From the NCBI RefSeq assembly GCF_021341665.1, contig NZ_JAJTTH010000009.1, positions 62,001-126,000 of the forward strand: DNA of 64,000 nucleotides, given 5' to 3'. Numbering within the stretch: the stretch's first letter is position 1; each line of letters opens with the position of its first letter. The notes beneath the pieces are model-generated. The model did not search any database, was not told the DNA's origin, and saw nothing but the letters and a program-made list of their open reading frames with translations. Position numbers and translations under genes: made by a program. The DNA is from Pseudomonas sp. Au-Pse12. Its GTDB lineage: Bacteria; Pseudomonadota; Gammaproteobacteria; Pseudomonadales; Pseudomonadaceae. Below are positions 32,608 through 40,435 of this stretch, piece after piece.

Positions 32608-33039
32608 ATGGACAAGATCATGCTCAGGTTGACGGTGGTCGACGACTATCCACCGGTTGCCAGCGAAGGGGTCTGGGCTGAGCTGCAGCCGGACGGTCTG
32701 TACCGTATCGCCAATTTTCCTTTCTATTCCCAGGACGTCTGTTATGACGACGAGGTTGCCGTCCAGGTCGAGGCCGATGGCCTGAAATGGTTCAGGCAGG
32801 TGGGGCGCAGCAGTGGCAACAGCACCCTGCGCGTGGTGTTCTTCAAGGCCGGCCGGGAGCGGATTGCGGAGGTGCTGGAGCGGATCGACGCCCTGGGTTG
32901 CCGCTGGGAGGGCATGAGCCAGGCCTTCTTCGCGGTCAATGTACCGGCCTCGGTGTCGTTGGACAGCGTGCTGGAGTACCTGCAGGCGTGCTTTGACCAG
33001 GATTGGCTGGATTATGAAAGCGGGCTGTTGCGTCAGTGA
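32608..33039 (+). CDS. DUF4265 domain protein
   Basis: Predicted 143-residue cytoplasmic protein. The core, GVWAELQPDGLYRIANFPFYSQDVCYDDEV and QVGRSSGNSTLRVVFF (about residues 18-80), matches the DUF4265 pattern (NxPFY then RSSGNSTxR). AGGGA lies 6 nt before ATG 32608; ATG 32590 is an alternative. DUF4265 proteins are often next to toxin-immunity genes, and here the next gene, 22 bp downstream, is an Imm10-like gene. The pair is bounded by two 37-bp direct repeats. Function unknown; an immunity role is inference from context. Confidence 0.8.
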   Translation: MDKIMLRLTVVDDYPPVASEGVWAELQPDGLYRIANFPFYSQDVCYDDEVAVQVEADGLKWFRQVGRSSGNSTLRVVFFKAGRERIAEVLERIDALGCRWEGMSQAFFAVNVPASVSLDSVLEYLQACFDQDWLDYESGLLRQ

Positions 33040-33061
33040 CCGCGCAAAGGAGCAAGGGCCG

Positions 33062-33469
33062 ATGAACTTGAAATTTCATGCCAACACCTACAGTGCCTAT
33101 ACCGAGGACGACGTGCAGATCCTGGGTTTTGCCGACGATGGGCAGCAGCCCGAGCACTACTTGCTGTTGCAGCGTGCCGAATGCTTCGACGAGCAGGATC
33201 GGCAACTGGGCATGGACACCTATTACGTGGAGCTGGGCGGGCAGGGTGTGGCCGGCTATGGCGGCATCGAGCAGCTGCAATTGGCCCCGGGGCGCTTGAC
33301 CCTGCACTTCTCCAGCACCCTGGACTGGTGCCGGGGCGTGCCAGGCCTGGACATCAGCTGGGACGCCGGGCTGGCCAGCGTCGAGGAGGTCCGGGCGGCG
33401 CTCGGCGAAATGCTGCTCGGCACCGACACGCGCATTCAGCTTCAGCCCGGGCCGGGCGCGCCGCAGTGA
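33062..33469 (+). CDS. Imm10-family immunity-like protein
   Basis: Predicted 135-residue protein. The run YLLLQRAECFDEQDRQLGMD followed by YYVELGGQGVAGYGGIEQLQL (about residues 32-75) is the characteristic Imm10 pattern. Imm10 members are predicted immunity proteins of polymorphic toxins. AAGGAG is 9 nt upstream of the ATG. No toxin gene accompanies it, so it appears to be an orphan. Its stop codon overlaps the start of the second 37-bp repeat. Confidence 0.8.
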   Translation: MNLKFHANTYSAYTEDDVQILGFADDGQQPEHYLLLQRAECFDEQDRQLGMDTYYVELGGQGVAGYGGIEQLQLAPGRLTLHFSSTLDWCRGVPGLDISWDAGLASVEEVRAALGEMLLGTDTRIQLQPGPGAPQ

Positions 33470-33504
33470 TTGCCAAGCCGCGGCAATTCTGCGAAAAAGC
33501 GCGC
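33468..33504 (+). repeat. 37-bp direct repeat, copy 2 (upstream of FKBP gene)
   Basis: Second copy of the repeat at 32511-32547, located 41 bp before the FKBP start; it starts within the Imm10 stop codon. The two copies enclose a two-gene cassette. Confidence 0.9.
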
Positions 33505-33545
33505 CGCAGTCCCGCGTCGGGGCCATCGTTGAACGGGAGTGAAGC

Positions 33546-33884
33546 ATGAGCGACTCATTGCAGGTGATCGATATCCAGCCGGGGGACGGCAAGGCGGTGG
33601 TCAAGGGCGCCCTGATCACCACCCAGTACCGGGGCTTTCTGGAAGACGGCAGCAGCTTCGATTCCTCCTACGATCGCGGCAAGCCGTTCCAGTGCGTGAT
33701 CGGCACTGGGCGGGTGATCAAGGGGTGGGATCAGGGCCTGATGGGCATGCAGGTGGGCGGCAAGCGCAAGTTGCTGGTGCCGGCGCACCTGGGTTACGGC
33801 GAGCGCAGCATGGGCGCGATCCCGCCCAACTCGAACCTGATCTTCGAGATCGAGTTGCTGGAAGTGCTGACCCGTGACGACTGA
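33546..33884 (+). CDS. FKBP-type peptidyl-prolyl cis-trans isomerase
   Basis: Predicted 112-residue single-domain FKBP without signal peptide, so cytoplasmic. Hallmarks: TTQYRGFLEDGSSFDSSYDRGKPF, VIKGWDQGLMGMQVGGKRKL and GYGERSMGAIPPNSNLIFEIELL, with the active-site aromatic and Asp residues in the usual places. It accelerates proline isomerisation in folding. The Nudix gene starts inside its 3' end (11-bp overlap), so they are co-translated. Confidence 0.95.
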   Translation: MSDSLQVIDIQPGDGKAVVKGALITTQYRGFLEDGSSFDSSYDRGKPFQCVIGTGRVIKGWDQGLMGMQVGGKRKLLVPAHLGYGERSMGAIPPNSNLIFEIELLEVLTRDD

Positions 33885-34338
33885 GGGGCCGGCGCAAACG
33901 TCAGCCGCACCCTCGACGCCGGCCAACAAGGCTTGCCCGGTGCTGCTGCGCCGCACCAGTGAGCTTGAAGTCTTGGCCTTTCACCACCCGCTGGCTGGCC
34001 TGCAACTGGTCAAGGGCACGCTGGAGGCGGGTGAGTCGACGGCCGCTGGGGCGGTCCGCGAACTGGCGGAAGAGGCGGGCGTCCTGGCCGAGGAAAGCCG
34101 CTTTCTCGGCCTCTGGCACTCGGGGTTTGCCGGCCAGGTGTGGGCGTTCCATGAGTGCCGGGCGCAAGCGCCGCTGCCCGAGAGCTGGAGCCACTTCACC
34201 GCGGATGACGGCGGCCATCACTTCGAGTTTTTCTGGCACCCCCTGGCCAGCCCTCCGTCGGCCCAATGGCACCCGCTGTTCCAGGCGGCCCTGAGCTTTT
34301 TGCGCGAGCGCCTGCTCGGCGCGGGCGGTGACGCCTAG
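33874..34338 (+). CDS. Nudix hydrolase
   Basis: Predicted 154-residue enzyme. The Nudix box GTLEAGESTAAGAVRELAEEAG (about residues 49-70) keeps the G-x5-E-x7-RE-x2-EE-x-G pattern needed for Mg-dependent hydrolysis of nucleoside diphosphate-linked substrates. Start is GTG 33874 overlapping the FKBP gene. The substrate cannot be read from the sequence; a Trp/Phe-rich C-terminal half (FEFFWHPLAS) forms the rest of the fold. Confidence 0.9.
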   Translation: MTTEGPAQTSAAPSTPANKACPVLLRRTSELEVLAFHHPLAGLQLVKGTLEAGESTAAGAVRELAEEAGVLAEESRFLGLWHSGFAGQVWAFHECRAQAPLPESWSHFTADDGGHHFEFFWHPLASPPSAQWHPLFQAALSFLRERLLGAGGDA

Positions 34339-34354
34339 GCCGGGCGGGTGGGTT

Positions 34355-35377
34355 TCACTGCCCCAGGCGGTACTGGTTGTTGCCGCTGCGCTTGGCTTCG
34401 TACATCGCCAGGTCGGCGATGTGCAGCAACTGGTCCATGCGTCCGGCATGGTCGGGAAACACCGCCACGCCCAGGCTGCTGCCGATGCTGTGGCGCTGGC
34501 TGTCCACCTCCACCGGCGGCGATAGCTGGCTGAAGATCTTCTCGCCGATGCGCCGGGCTTCTTCCGTCAGGTCGAGCCCCGGGGACAGGCCCTCCAGAAC
34601 CATCACGAATTCGTCGCCGCCGATCCGCGCCACGGTGTCGCTGCTGCGCAGGATGCCTTGCAGGCGCTGGGCCGTGGCGCTCAGCACCCGGTCCCCGGCG
34701 GCGTGGCCGTACTGGTCGTTGATGGCCTTGAAACCGTTAAGGTCGACGAACACCAGGGCCACCCGGGTCTGATTGTGCCGCGCCTGTTCCAGGGCCCGGG
34801 ACAGGCGCTGTTCGAGCATCAGGCGGTTGGGCAGGCCGGTCAGCGGGTCGAAGTGCGCCAACTGCTGCAACTGGCGGGTGGAGACCTTTTCATCGGTGAT
34901 GTCGCGCACCACGCCGAGCATCTTGATGGTGGTGTCGTGCACGTTCTTCACCACGTTACCGGTCTCGCGCAGCCAGTGGATGCTGCCGTCGGGCCACACC
35001 ACGCGGTATTCCTCGTCATGGTTCTCGCCGGTTTCCAGGCAGCGCAATTCGCCGGCGCGCACCCGATCCCGGTCCTCGGGGTGCACGCAGGAGCAGAACA
35101 GCTCGTAGGAGGGCACCACTTCGCCGACCTTGAAGCCGAACATGCCGTAGATCGCTTCCGACCAGTACAGGCGCTGGGTGTCGACTTCCCAGTCCCAGGT
35201 GCCGATGCGCGCGAAGTACTGGCTGCGCTTGAACCGCTCGGCATCGTCGGGCACGCCCTCGGCGAGTCTTCGATAGGCCTGCAATTGGGCCTGGGCCCGG
35301 CGTTCACGGCGCAAAAGCCACAGCGCCAGCACGGTCAGCAGGAGGGTCACGCACAGCAGGGACCAGACAGCAATCAT
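34355..35377 (-). CDS. PAS-GGDEF diguanylate cyclase
   Basis: Predicted 340-residue membrane-anchored enzyme making c-di-GMP. An N-terminal helix (IAVWSLLCVTLLLTVLALWLL), a PAS_3 domain (ARIGTWDWEVDT to GVVRDITDEK, about 53-165) and a GGDEF domain (HFDPLTGLPNRLMLEQRL onward). The active site GGDEF is intact, and the upstream RSSD gives the RxxD inhibitory site, so product feedback is expected. No EAL domain. The start is uncertain: ATG 35377 is used, GTG 35425 gives 16 more residues, and neither has a strong Shine-Dalgarno. Confidence 0.9.
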   Translation of the reverse strand: MIAVWSLLCVTLLLTVLALWLLRRERRAQAQLQAYRRLAEGVPDDAERFKRSQYFARIGTWDWEVDTQRLYWSEAIYGMFGFKVGEVVPSYELFCSCVHPEDRDRVRAGELRCLETGENHDEEYRVVWPDGSIHWLRETGNVVKNVHDTTIKMLGVVRDITDEKVSTRQLQQLAHFDPLTGLPNRLMLEQRLSRALEQARHNQTRVALVFVDLNGFKAINDQYGHAAGDRVLSATAQRLQGILRSSDTVARIGGDEFVMVLEGLSPGLDLTEEARRIGEKIFSQLSPPVEVDSQRHSIGSSLGVAVFPDHAGRMDQLLHIADLAMYEAKRSGNNQYRLGQ

Positions 35378-35573
35378 GAGATTCTGGACAACATGGAGAG
35401 GTGGATCCTGAGGGAGAGATAGCACTTGGCTATGTTAATCCACTGCGCGAGCGCTACCGCAGCTTTTTTACCGAGTCGGGCATCACCTGGGGGCCGAGGG
35501 TCGGCCCCGTGGCGTCGGTTTCTTTGCCGACTTGCATTGTGCCGGGCGGCGGAGCAAGATGCGCGTCTCATAG

Positions 35574-35587
35574 GTATAGGGGGTATG
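35574..35587 (+). promoter_or_regulatory. DmeR/RcnR-type operator overlapping the dmeR ribosome binding site
   Basis: GTATAGGGGGTATG is a G-tract flanked by TATA/TAT, like the sites bound by RcnR and DmeR repressors. The G-tract also serves as Shine-Dalgarno for ATG 35591. Confidence 0.6.
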
Positions 35588-35590
35588 GGT

Positions 35591-35866
35591 ATGTCGCACA
35601 CGCACGCACAAAAGGACGAACTGCTCAAGCGCGTCCGGCGCATTCTTGGTCAGGTCCAGGCCGTTGAACGCGCACTGGAAAGCGGCGCCGAGTGTGGCAA
35701 GACCCTGCACCTGGTGGCCGCCACTCGGGGCGCCATCAGCGGTCTGATGGGCGAGATCATCGAAGCCCATGCCCTGGAGCACGTGGCCAACCCCGAGCTC
35801 AGCGATGCCGAGCGGGCCCAGGGCGTGGACGAGCTGCTGGCCGCCATCCGCCGTTATTCCAAGTAG
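35591..35866 (+). CDS. dmeR: Ni/Co-responsive repressor of the RcnR/FrmR family
   Basis: Predicted 91-residue all-helical metal-sensing repressor. The N-terminal MSHTHA supplies His3, GAECGKTL supplies the helix-2 Cys (about residue 35), and IIEAHALEHV supplies the two His (about 60 and 64) used by RcnR for Ni/Co. DNA-binding basic residues are in LLKRVRRILGQVQAVE. ATG 35591 gives the family's usual length; upstream ATG 35585 is less likely. The DmeF exporter gene follows after 9 bp, the dmeRF arrangement; metal binding should relieve repression at the G-tract operator. Confidence 0.88.
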   Translation: MSHTHAQKDELLKRVRRILGQVQAVERALESGAECGKTLHLVAATRGAISGLMGEIIEAHALEHVANPELSDAERAQGVDELLAAIRRYSK

Positions 35867-35875
35867 GAGCGCGCC

Positions 35876-36844
35876 ATGAATCTGTCTCAGCAAGCGGCAC
35901 ACCTGGCCCACGATCATCAGTTTCTCGGGGCCGATCACGATGACAACGCCCGGCGCACGCTGTGGGTGGTGCTGTTGACCGTGGTGATGATGGTGGGGGA
36001 GATCGTCGCCGGCTACCTCACCGGTTCCATGGCCTTGCTGGCGGACGGGCTGCACATGGCCACCCACGCCGGGGCCCTGGGCATCGCCGCGGCGGCTTAC
36101 GGTTTTGCCCGGCGCAATGCCGGCAACCGGCGCTTCAGTTTCGGCACTGGCAAGGTCGGCGACCTGGCGGGGTTTGCCTCGGCGATCATTCTCGGCCTGG
36201 TGGCGCTGGGCATTGCCGGCGAATCCCTGGTGCGGTTGTTCCAGCCGACCCGCGTGGCCTTTGCCGAGGCCACGCTGATCGCGGTGGTGGGGCTGCTGGT
36301 GAACATCCTCAGCGCCTGGCTGCTGGGGGGCGGTCACGGGCATCACCACCACGATCATGGCCACGGCCATCATCATGCTCACGAGCATCACGAGCATCAC
36401 GAGCATCACGAGCATCTCCGGGCCCAGGGCGACAACAACCTGCGTTCGGCCTATGTGCATGTGCTGGCCGATGCCTTGACCTCGGTGCTGGCGATTGCCG
36501 CGTTGCTGGCCGGGCGCTACCTGGGTTGGGTCTGGCTCGATCCGGTGATGGGCCTGGTCGGCGCATTGGTGATTGCCCGCTGGTCCTATGCCTTGATCAA
36601 GTCCAGCGCCGCGGTGCTGCTCGATGCCAGCGATGAGCAGGTGGCCGGGCAGATCCGCGCCTCGGTGGAAGGGCCGGGGGATGCCAGCATCGTCGACCTG
36701 CATGTCTGGCAAGTGGGCCCCGGAGCCCGGGCGGCGATTGTCAGCGTGGTGGCCCAGGCTTCCCTCAGTGCCGAGGTCGTGCGTGCGCGCCTGGCTGCGC
36801 TGCCGGGGCTGTCGCACCTGACCCTGGAACTGCGCAGCGTCTGA
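35876..36844 (+). CDS. dmeF: CDF-family Co(II)/Ni(II) efflux transporter DmeF
   Basis: Predicted 322-residue cation diffusion facilitator with six membrane helices; LLADGLHMATHAGALGIAA and YVHVLADALTSVLAIAALL carry the metal-site His/Asp pairs of helices 2 and 5. A cytoplasmic loop of about 35 residues (about 150-182) is very rich in His (HHHHDHGHGHHHAHEHHEH), and an N-terminal HDHQFLGADHDD adds more. The C-terminal domain has the ferredoxin-like CDF fold. It exports Co/Ni with H+ exchange. A 9-nt tandem repeat in the His loop may vary in number. Confidence 0.92.
   Translation: MNLSQQAAHLAHDHQFLGADHDDNARRTLWVVLLTVVMMVGEIVAGYLTGSMALLADGLHMATHAGALGIAAAAYGFARRNAGNRRFSFGTGKVGDLAGFASAIILGLVALGIAGESLVRLFQPTRVAFAEATLIAVVGLLVNILSAWLLGGGHGHHHHDHGHGHHHAHEHHEHHEHHEHLRAQGDNNLRSAYVHVLADALTSVLAIAALLAGRYLGWVWLDPVMGLVGALVIARWSYALIKSSAAVLLDASDEQVAGQIRASVEGPGDASIVDLHVWQVGPGARAAIVSVVAQASLSAEVVRARLAALPGLSHLTLELRSV
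36380..36415 (+). repeat. Four tandem copies of CACGAGCAT inside dmeF
   Basis: Four perfect 9-nt units encode repeated His-Glu-His in the metal-binding loop. Slippage would add or remove three residues without a frameshift. Confidence 0.95.
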
Positions 36845-36864
36845 GGCCCGGCGCCGGGCGCCTC
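36843..36864. terminator. GC-rich hairpin between convergent dmeF and lysE-type genes
   Basis: GAGGC/GCCTC ends around the CCGGCGCCGG palindrome; overlaps both stop codons. It has no T-tract, so a bidirectional terminator role is only probable. Confidence 0.5.
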
Positions 36865-37507
36865 AGGCGGCGCCCGAGCGGTACAGCTCCAACAGCGAAT
36901 AGACCAGCCCCAGCAGGGCCACCGTCAGCAGCACCAGGCTCGACAGCAGCGTCACCAGGCGTTTGTACTTCAGCGAAAAGCCCTGGCGCGCCACCAGGAT
37001 ATAGGCCCCCAGCACCAGCAGATCGATCAGCACCCAGACCAGGGTCAAGAGCAGCGCACTGTGCTCGAAGCGGCGGCTGACCTGGATGAACTGCGGGAAG
37101 AACGAGACAAAGAAGATGATGTCCTTGGGGTTGCCGATGCCCACCAGGAAGCCGTTGGCCAGGCCTTTGCCGCCGCTGCCGGGTGGTTTTTCGGCAGCCG
37201 GCACGGCGCCCTGGGCGCTTGCTTGCGCCAGCCCTTGCAGCGCCAGCCAGGCAATGAAGACGCAACCGAGCACACTGATCCAGTGGATCAGCCGCGGGTC
37301 CAGCGCCAGACCCCCGGAGAGCATCAGCACCGCCAGCAGGGCCAGCAGCAACGAGGCTGCATTGGTGCCCAGGGCGGTCAGCCATGCCTGGCGCGGGCCG
37401 GCGTTCATGCTGGTGCTGACGATCAGTGCCACCACCGGCCCCGGGGTCGCCACGAGCATCAGCACGCTCAAGGCATAGGCCAGCAACAACGACATATTCA
37501 CATCCAC
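36863..37507 (-). CDS. LysE/RhtB-family amino acid exporter
   Basis: Predicted 214-residue six-helix inner-membrane exporter. The N-terminal LLAYALSVLMLVATPGPVVALIV contains the conserved TPGP motif and GNPKDIIFFVSFFPQFI the second family motif. The GTG start at 37507 is supported by GAGGAG 7 nt upstream. Divergent from a GcvA-like LysR gene, the usual arrangement for this exporter class, so it is probably induced by its amino acid or amino-acid-like substrate, which is unknown. Confidence 0.92.
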   Translation of the reverse strand: MDVNMSLLLAYALSVLMLVATPGPVVALIVSTSMNAGPRQAWLTALGTNAASLLLALLAVLMLSGGLALDPRLIHWISVLGCVFIAWLALQGLAQASAQGAVPAAEKPPGSGGKGLANGFLVGIGNPKDIIFFVSFFPQFIQVSRRFEHSALLLTLVWVLIDLLVLGAYILVARQGFSLKYKRLVTLLSSLVLLTVALLGLVYSLLELYRSGAA

Positions 37508-37590
37508 CGGATAACTCCTCGATCATGGGCAAAGGCCTTAGCCTGAGGGCTTTGTCGGGCGTTGAAAAACGCAAAAAGCTGTGACCTACT

Positions 37591-37605
37591 ATGATTTTTA
37601 ATCAT
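37591..37605. promoter_or_regulatory. Putative LysR-type operator
   Basis: ATGATTTTTAATCAT is an inverted repeat with a 3-nt centre and T-N11-A ends, located between the divergent exporter and lysR genes, about 15 bp before the lysR start: likely autorepression site. Confidence 0.55.
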
Positions 37606-37620
37606 GATGAGGCGTTGCCG

Positions 37621-38586
37621 ATGGTCGAATCCCTGCCGCCGCTCTATGCCTTGCGAGCCTTCGAAGTGGCGGCCCGTTCCAGCTCCTTCACCCGCGCCGC
37701 GCAAGAGCTGTCTCTGACCCAGAGCGCCATCAGCCGGCATATCCGCACCCTGGAAAGTCAGTTCGGCTGCCGCCTGTTCGAGCGGCACGGGCCGCGGCTG
37801 GTGCTCACCGACGTCGGGCAGCGCCTGGCTCGGGAGCTCAAGGCCGGCTTTCGGATCATCGAGGACGCGTGCCTGCCACTGCGTGGCGGCAGCGGTCAGT
37901 TGCGTCTGAAGGCGCCGTCGACCCTGACCATGCGCTGGTTGCTGCGGGCCCTGGAGCGTCTCAAGCAACAGCAGCCGGAACTGGCGGTGCAACTGGCCAG
38001 CGTGTGGATGGATTTCGACCACGTGGATTTGCATGCCGAGCCCTACGACTGCGCGATTCTGTTGGGCGACGGGCACTTCGGTACCGGGGTCGAGGCCTGC
38101 AAGCTGTTCGATGAGTGGCTGATCCCCATTGGCCCGCCGGAAGCTGAGCAGGTACAGCCCTGGACCCTGGAACGGCTCAAGGGCGCGGCATTGATCCACC
38201 CTTCGGCAGACCGTCGTGACTGGCGCCGCTGGTTGCAGGCCCAGGGCCTGCAGGAGCAGGTGCGGCTGGACCGTGGCACTGTCTTCGACACCCTGGACCA
38301 GGCGATTTCCGCGGCCATGCGTGGTCACGGCCTGTCCATCGCCGACCTGCACCTGGTGGCCGAGGATATTCGCCAGGGCCAGGTCAGCCTGCCGTTTCCC
38401 ACGGCGCTGGCCTCGGGCGACGGTTACTACCTGGTGTGGCTGCGGGGCAGCCCGCGTCAGCCGCAGATCGACGGCTTGCGCGCCTTTCTGCTGGAGCAGG
38501 TGGTGCGCATCGATGACCTCGGGCTGGGGTTTATGGGCCCAGGCGCCGCAAAGCCGGCGGCTATAGGTCAGGAAAGGATGAGGTAG
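37621..38586 (+). CDS. LysR-family (GcvA-like) regulator
   Basis: Predicted 321-residue regulator: N-terminal helix-turn-helix SLPPLYALRAFEVAARSSSFTRAAQELSLTQSAISRHIR (about residues 4-42) and a GcvA-type effector domain. ATG 37621 has GAGG 8 nt upstream. The last 15 residues (PGAAKPAAIGQERMR) are encoded by sequence resembling a REP palindrome (GCCGCAAAGCCGGCGGC), suggesting that the reading frame has run into a REP element. Divergent from the LysE-type exporter, its probable target. Confidence 0.9.
   Translation: MVESLPPLYALRAFEVAARSSSFTRAAQELSLTQSAISRHIRTLESQFGCRLFERHGPRLVLTDVGQRLARELKAGFRIIEDACLPLRGGSGQLRLKAPSTLTMRWLLRALERLKQQQPELAVQLASVWMDFDHVDLHAEPYDCAILLGDGHFGTGVEACKLFDEWLIPIGPPEAEQVQPWTLERLKGAALIHPSADRRDWRRWLQAQGLQEQVRLDRGTVFDTLDQAISAAMRGHGLSIADLHLVAEDIRQGQVSLPFPTALASGDGYYLVWLRGSPRQPQIDGLRAFLLEQVVRIDDLGLGFMGPGAAKPAAIGQERMR
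38549..38570. repeat. Possible REP fragment overlapping the lysR 3' end
   Basis: GCCGCAAAGCCGGCGGCTATAGG resembles the local REP family (GCCGGCAAGCCGGCTCCTACAGG) with several differences, and overlaps the last codons of the LysR gene. Confidence 0.4.
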
Positions 38587-39062
38587 TCGTTGTGCTGCAC
38601 GATGCCCTCATGGGGGCCCGGAACCAGGTGCACATAACGGCCGTCCGCGAGGTCGATCGGCAGGCAGTCGTCGACATCCAGCAGGGCATCGGTGTGGGAC
38701 TTGTGCCAGTGGGCAAGCATCTGCTGCTTGCCTTTGGCCTTGGCTTCGGCCGGGTTCCGGGCCACCACCAGCAGGTAGCGGTGGGCTTCGCCGAAGGTCG
38801 TGGTTTCATAGCCGCCCAGGTTGATGAAGTACAGGCGCGGCGCATCCGCCGCCGGGGCCAGGGGGCTGAGTTCGAGCCGGTAGCCCTCGACCCCGTCGAC
38901 CTTCATCCATGAGTCGATGTGCAGCCCCGCGGGGCTGCCGAACCAGCCCTGGCGCAGGGCCGGGTAGGCCGCTTCAAGGCTGTCGGCCACCACGAACTGC
39001 ACATCGTGGACTTCGATTTTCGCCCTGGGGTGCTTGCCCCCGAGCATCACCACAAACAGCAT
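38568..39062 (-). CDS. DUF1543 domain protein
   Basis: Predicted 164-residue cytoplasmic protein. The N-terminal half (LFVVMLGGKHPRAKIEVHDVQFVVADSLE, and GLHIDSWMKVDGVEGYRL) is the DUF1543 pattern, apparently duplicated in the C-terminal half (LYFINLGGYETTTFGEAHRYLLVVARNPAEA). AAGGAAGG lies 3-4 nt before ATG 39062. Function unknown. Its last bases overlap the end of the LysR gene on the other strand. Confidence 0.88.
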   Translation of the reverse strand: MLFVVMLGGKHPRAKIEVHDVQFVVADSLEAAYPALRQGWFGSPAGLHIDSWMKVDGVEGYRLELSPLAPAADAPRLYFINLGGYETTTFGEAHRYLLVVARNPAEAKAKGKQQMLAHWHKSHTDALLDVDDCLPIDLADGRYVHLVPGPHEGIVQHNDYLILS

Positions 39063-39211
39063 GGGCCTTCCTTTTTCGGCAATGGGGTGCGCTGCGTGCG
39101 TCACCATGGGCGCACGTTTTACCCCAAGTACGGCGCCGGGCCAAGGTCGCTCGCTGCAGCGTCAGTGTGCCTGGCGGCTGTCTTCGCGCAGCACCTCGAA
39201 GATCACCGCGA

Positions 39212-40354
39212 TCAGGCCGTCACTGGCGGGCGGTCGCTGAACAGTGGAATCCGCCCGTTGAGCGAAGCCTGGTAGTGCCAGTCCAGCGCCAGCCGCGGCA
39301 GTTCCGGCGAGTGCAGCAGGGTTCGCAGCAGGCTCTCGACAATCCGCAGCGCCAGGTCGCGCCCGGGGCAGCGATGGGCTCCCGCGCCAAAGCTGAAGCC
39401 CTGCCGCGCCGGGTCGCTGCCGGTGACCGCGGCCAGGGCCGGGTCGTGGTTGGCCGCCGCCAGCAGCACCAGGATCGTGTCGCCGGCTTGCAGTTCCACG
39501 CCCAGCAGGGTGCAGGGCTCGGCAACGAAACGCCGGGTGTTCTGCACCGGCGGGTCGAGGCGCTGCCGGGCCAGCAGCCAGCCGCTGAGCCGGTGCGGTT
39601 CCTGGCGCAGGTGCTGGCACAGCGCCGGGTCGCCGAGCAAGGCGATCAGGCTGTTGCCGATCAGCCCCGCGCAGGCGTCATGGGTTTGCGCCAGCAGGCC
39701 CAGCAGATTGGCCCGCAGGTCGGCGGAGTCGAGGTCGCCGCGCCGCTCGAGGATGTCGCGCAGCAGTGGGCTGTGTTCGCGGGCATCGACCAGCGCCTGC
39801 ATCTGTTGATCCAGCTCCACGGCCGCTAGATCGGCCGCCTGTAGGTGCGATTGATCGCTCAAGGGCGAGAAGCAGGCGACGAAGGCCCGGGTATGCCGGG
39901 CGAGTGTTTCACGCTGCTCGGCGGGCACCCCGAGCAGGCCGGCCACCAGCGCCACCGGCAGCTGAAACTGCCAGCGATGCAGGTCGGCGGCCCGGGTCGG
40001 TGCGTTCAGGGGCGGGCGCCAGTGCTGGAGTTCAGGGCCCAGGTCGACCTCGGCCAGGGCATGCAGGCCGGGCTCGATGGCGGCGCGCGGGCAACGCTGG
40101 CGCGGGCCGTCGTTCATGCGCATCAGGCGGCCGAACACCTGTGCTGCCGCCCCGTCGGCCAGGGCCTTGGGCACCTGCTCGTGCGTCGGCCGCACGCGGC
40201 AGGCGGGGTGTTCGAGCACCGCGGCCACCGCCGCCGCGCTGCTGGCCAGCCACAGCCCGAGGGCGGAGTCGTAGGTCAGGCCGCCGCGGGCGCGGAGCCG
40301 GGCGTAATAGAAGTCGTATGGGGAGAAATGGGTAGCCGCTCTGATCGCGTCCAT
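39212..40354 (-). CDS. Cytochrome P450 with non-standard motifs
   Basis: Predicted 380-residue soluble P450. The haem-thiolate loop FSFGAGAHRCPGRDLAL is standard, with Cys329. Two other hallmarks are altered: the K-helix ExxR reads ARQR (A262-x2-R265) before LDPPVQNTRR, and the I-helix, normally AGxxT, reads LAQTHDACAG without the Thr. These affect folding and O2 activation in ordinary P450s, so it may use peroxide, do an unusual reaction, or be inactive. Diverges from an ArsR-type regulator with 81 bp between. No redox-partner gene is nearby. Confidence 0.88.
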   Translation of the reverse strand: MDAIRAATHFSPYDFYYARLRARGGLTYDSALGLWLASSAAAVAAVLEHPACRVRPTHEQVPKALADGAAAQVFGRLMRMNDGPRQRCPRAAIEPGLHALAEVDLGPELQHWRPPLNAPTRAADLHRWQFQLPVALVAGLLGVPAEQRETLARHTRAFVACFSPLSDQSHLQAADLAAVELDQQMQALVDAREHSPLLRDILERRGDLDSADLRANLLGLLAQTHDACAGLIGNSLIALLGDPALCQHLRQEPHRLSGWLLARQRLDPPVQNTRRFVAEPCTLLGVELQAGDTILVLLAAANHDPALAAVTGSDPARQGFSFGAGAHRCPGRDLALRIVESLLRTLLHSPELPRLALDWHYQASLNGRIPLFSDRPPVTA

Positions 40355-40435
40355 GATTTATCTCTTTATTCGGCAGATGTGCAGGTTGCTACTATCCTCA
40401 TCCTTTCGAAGACACGATTCGTCATGGAGCGAAAT

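Noticed and set aside
36380..36415. Tandem 9-nt repeats considered as a CRISPR-like array
   Set aside because: Short, no spacers, and in frame inside dmeF encoding a His-rich loop.
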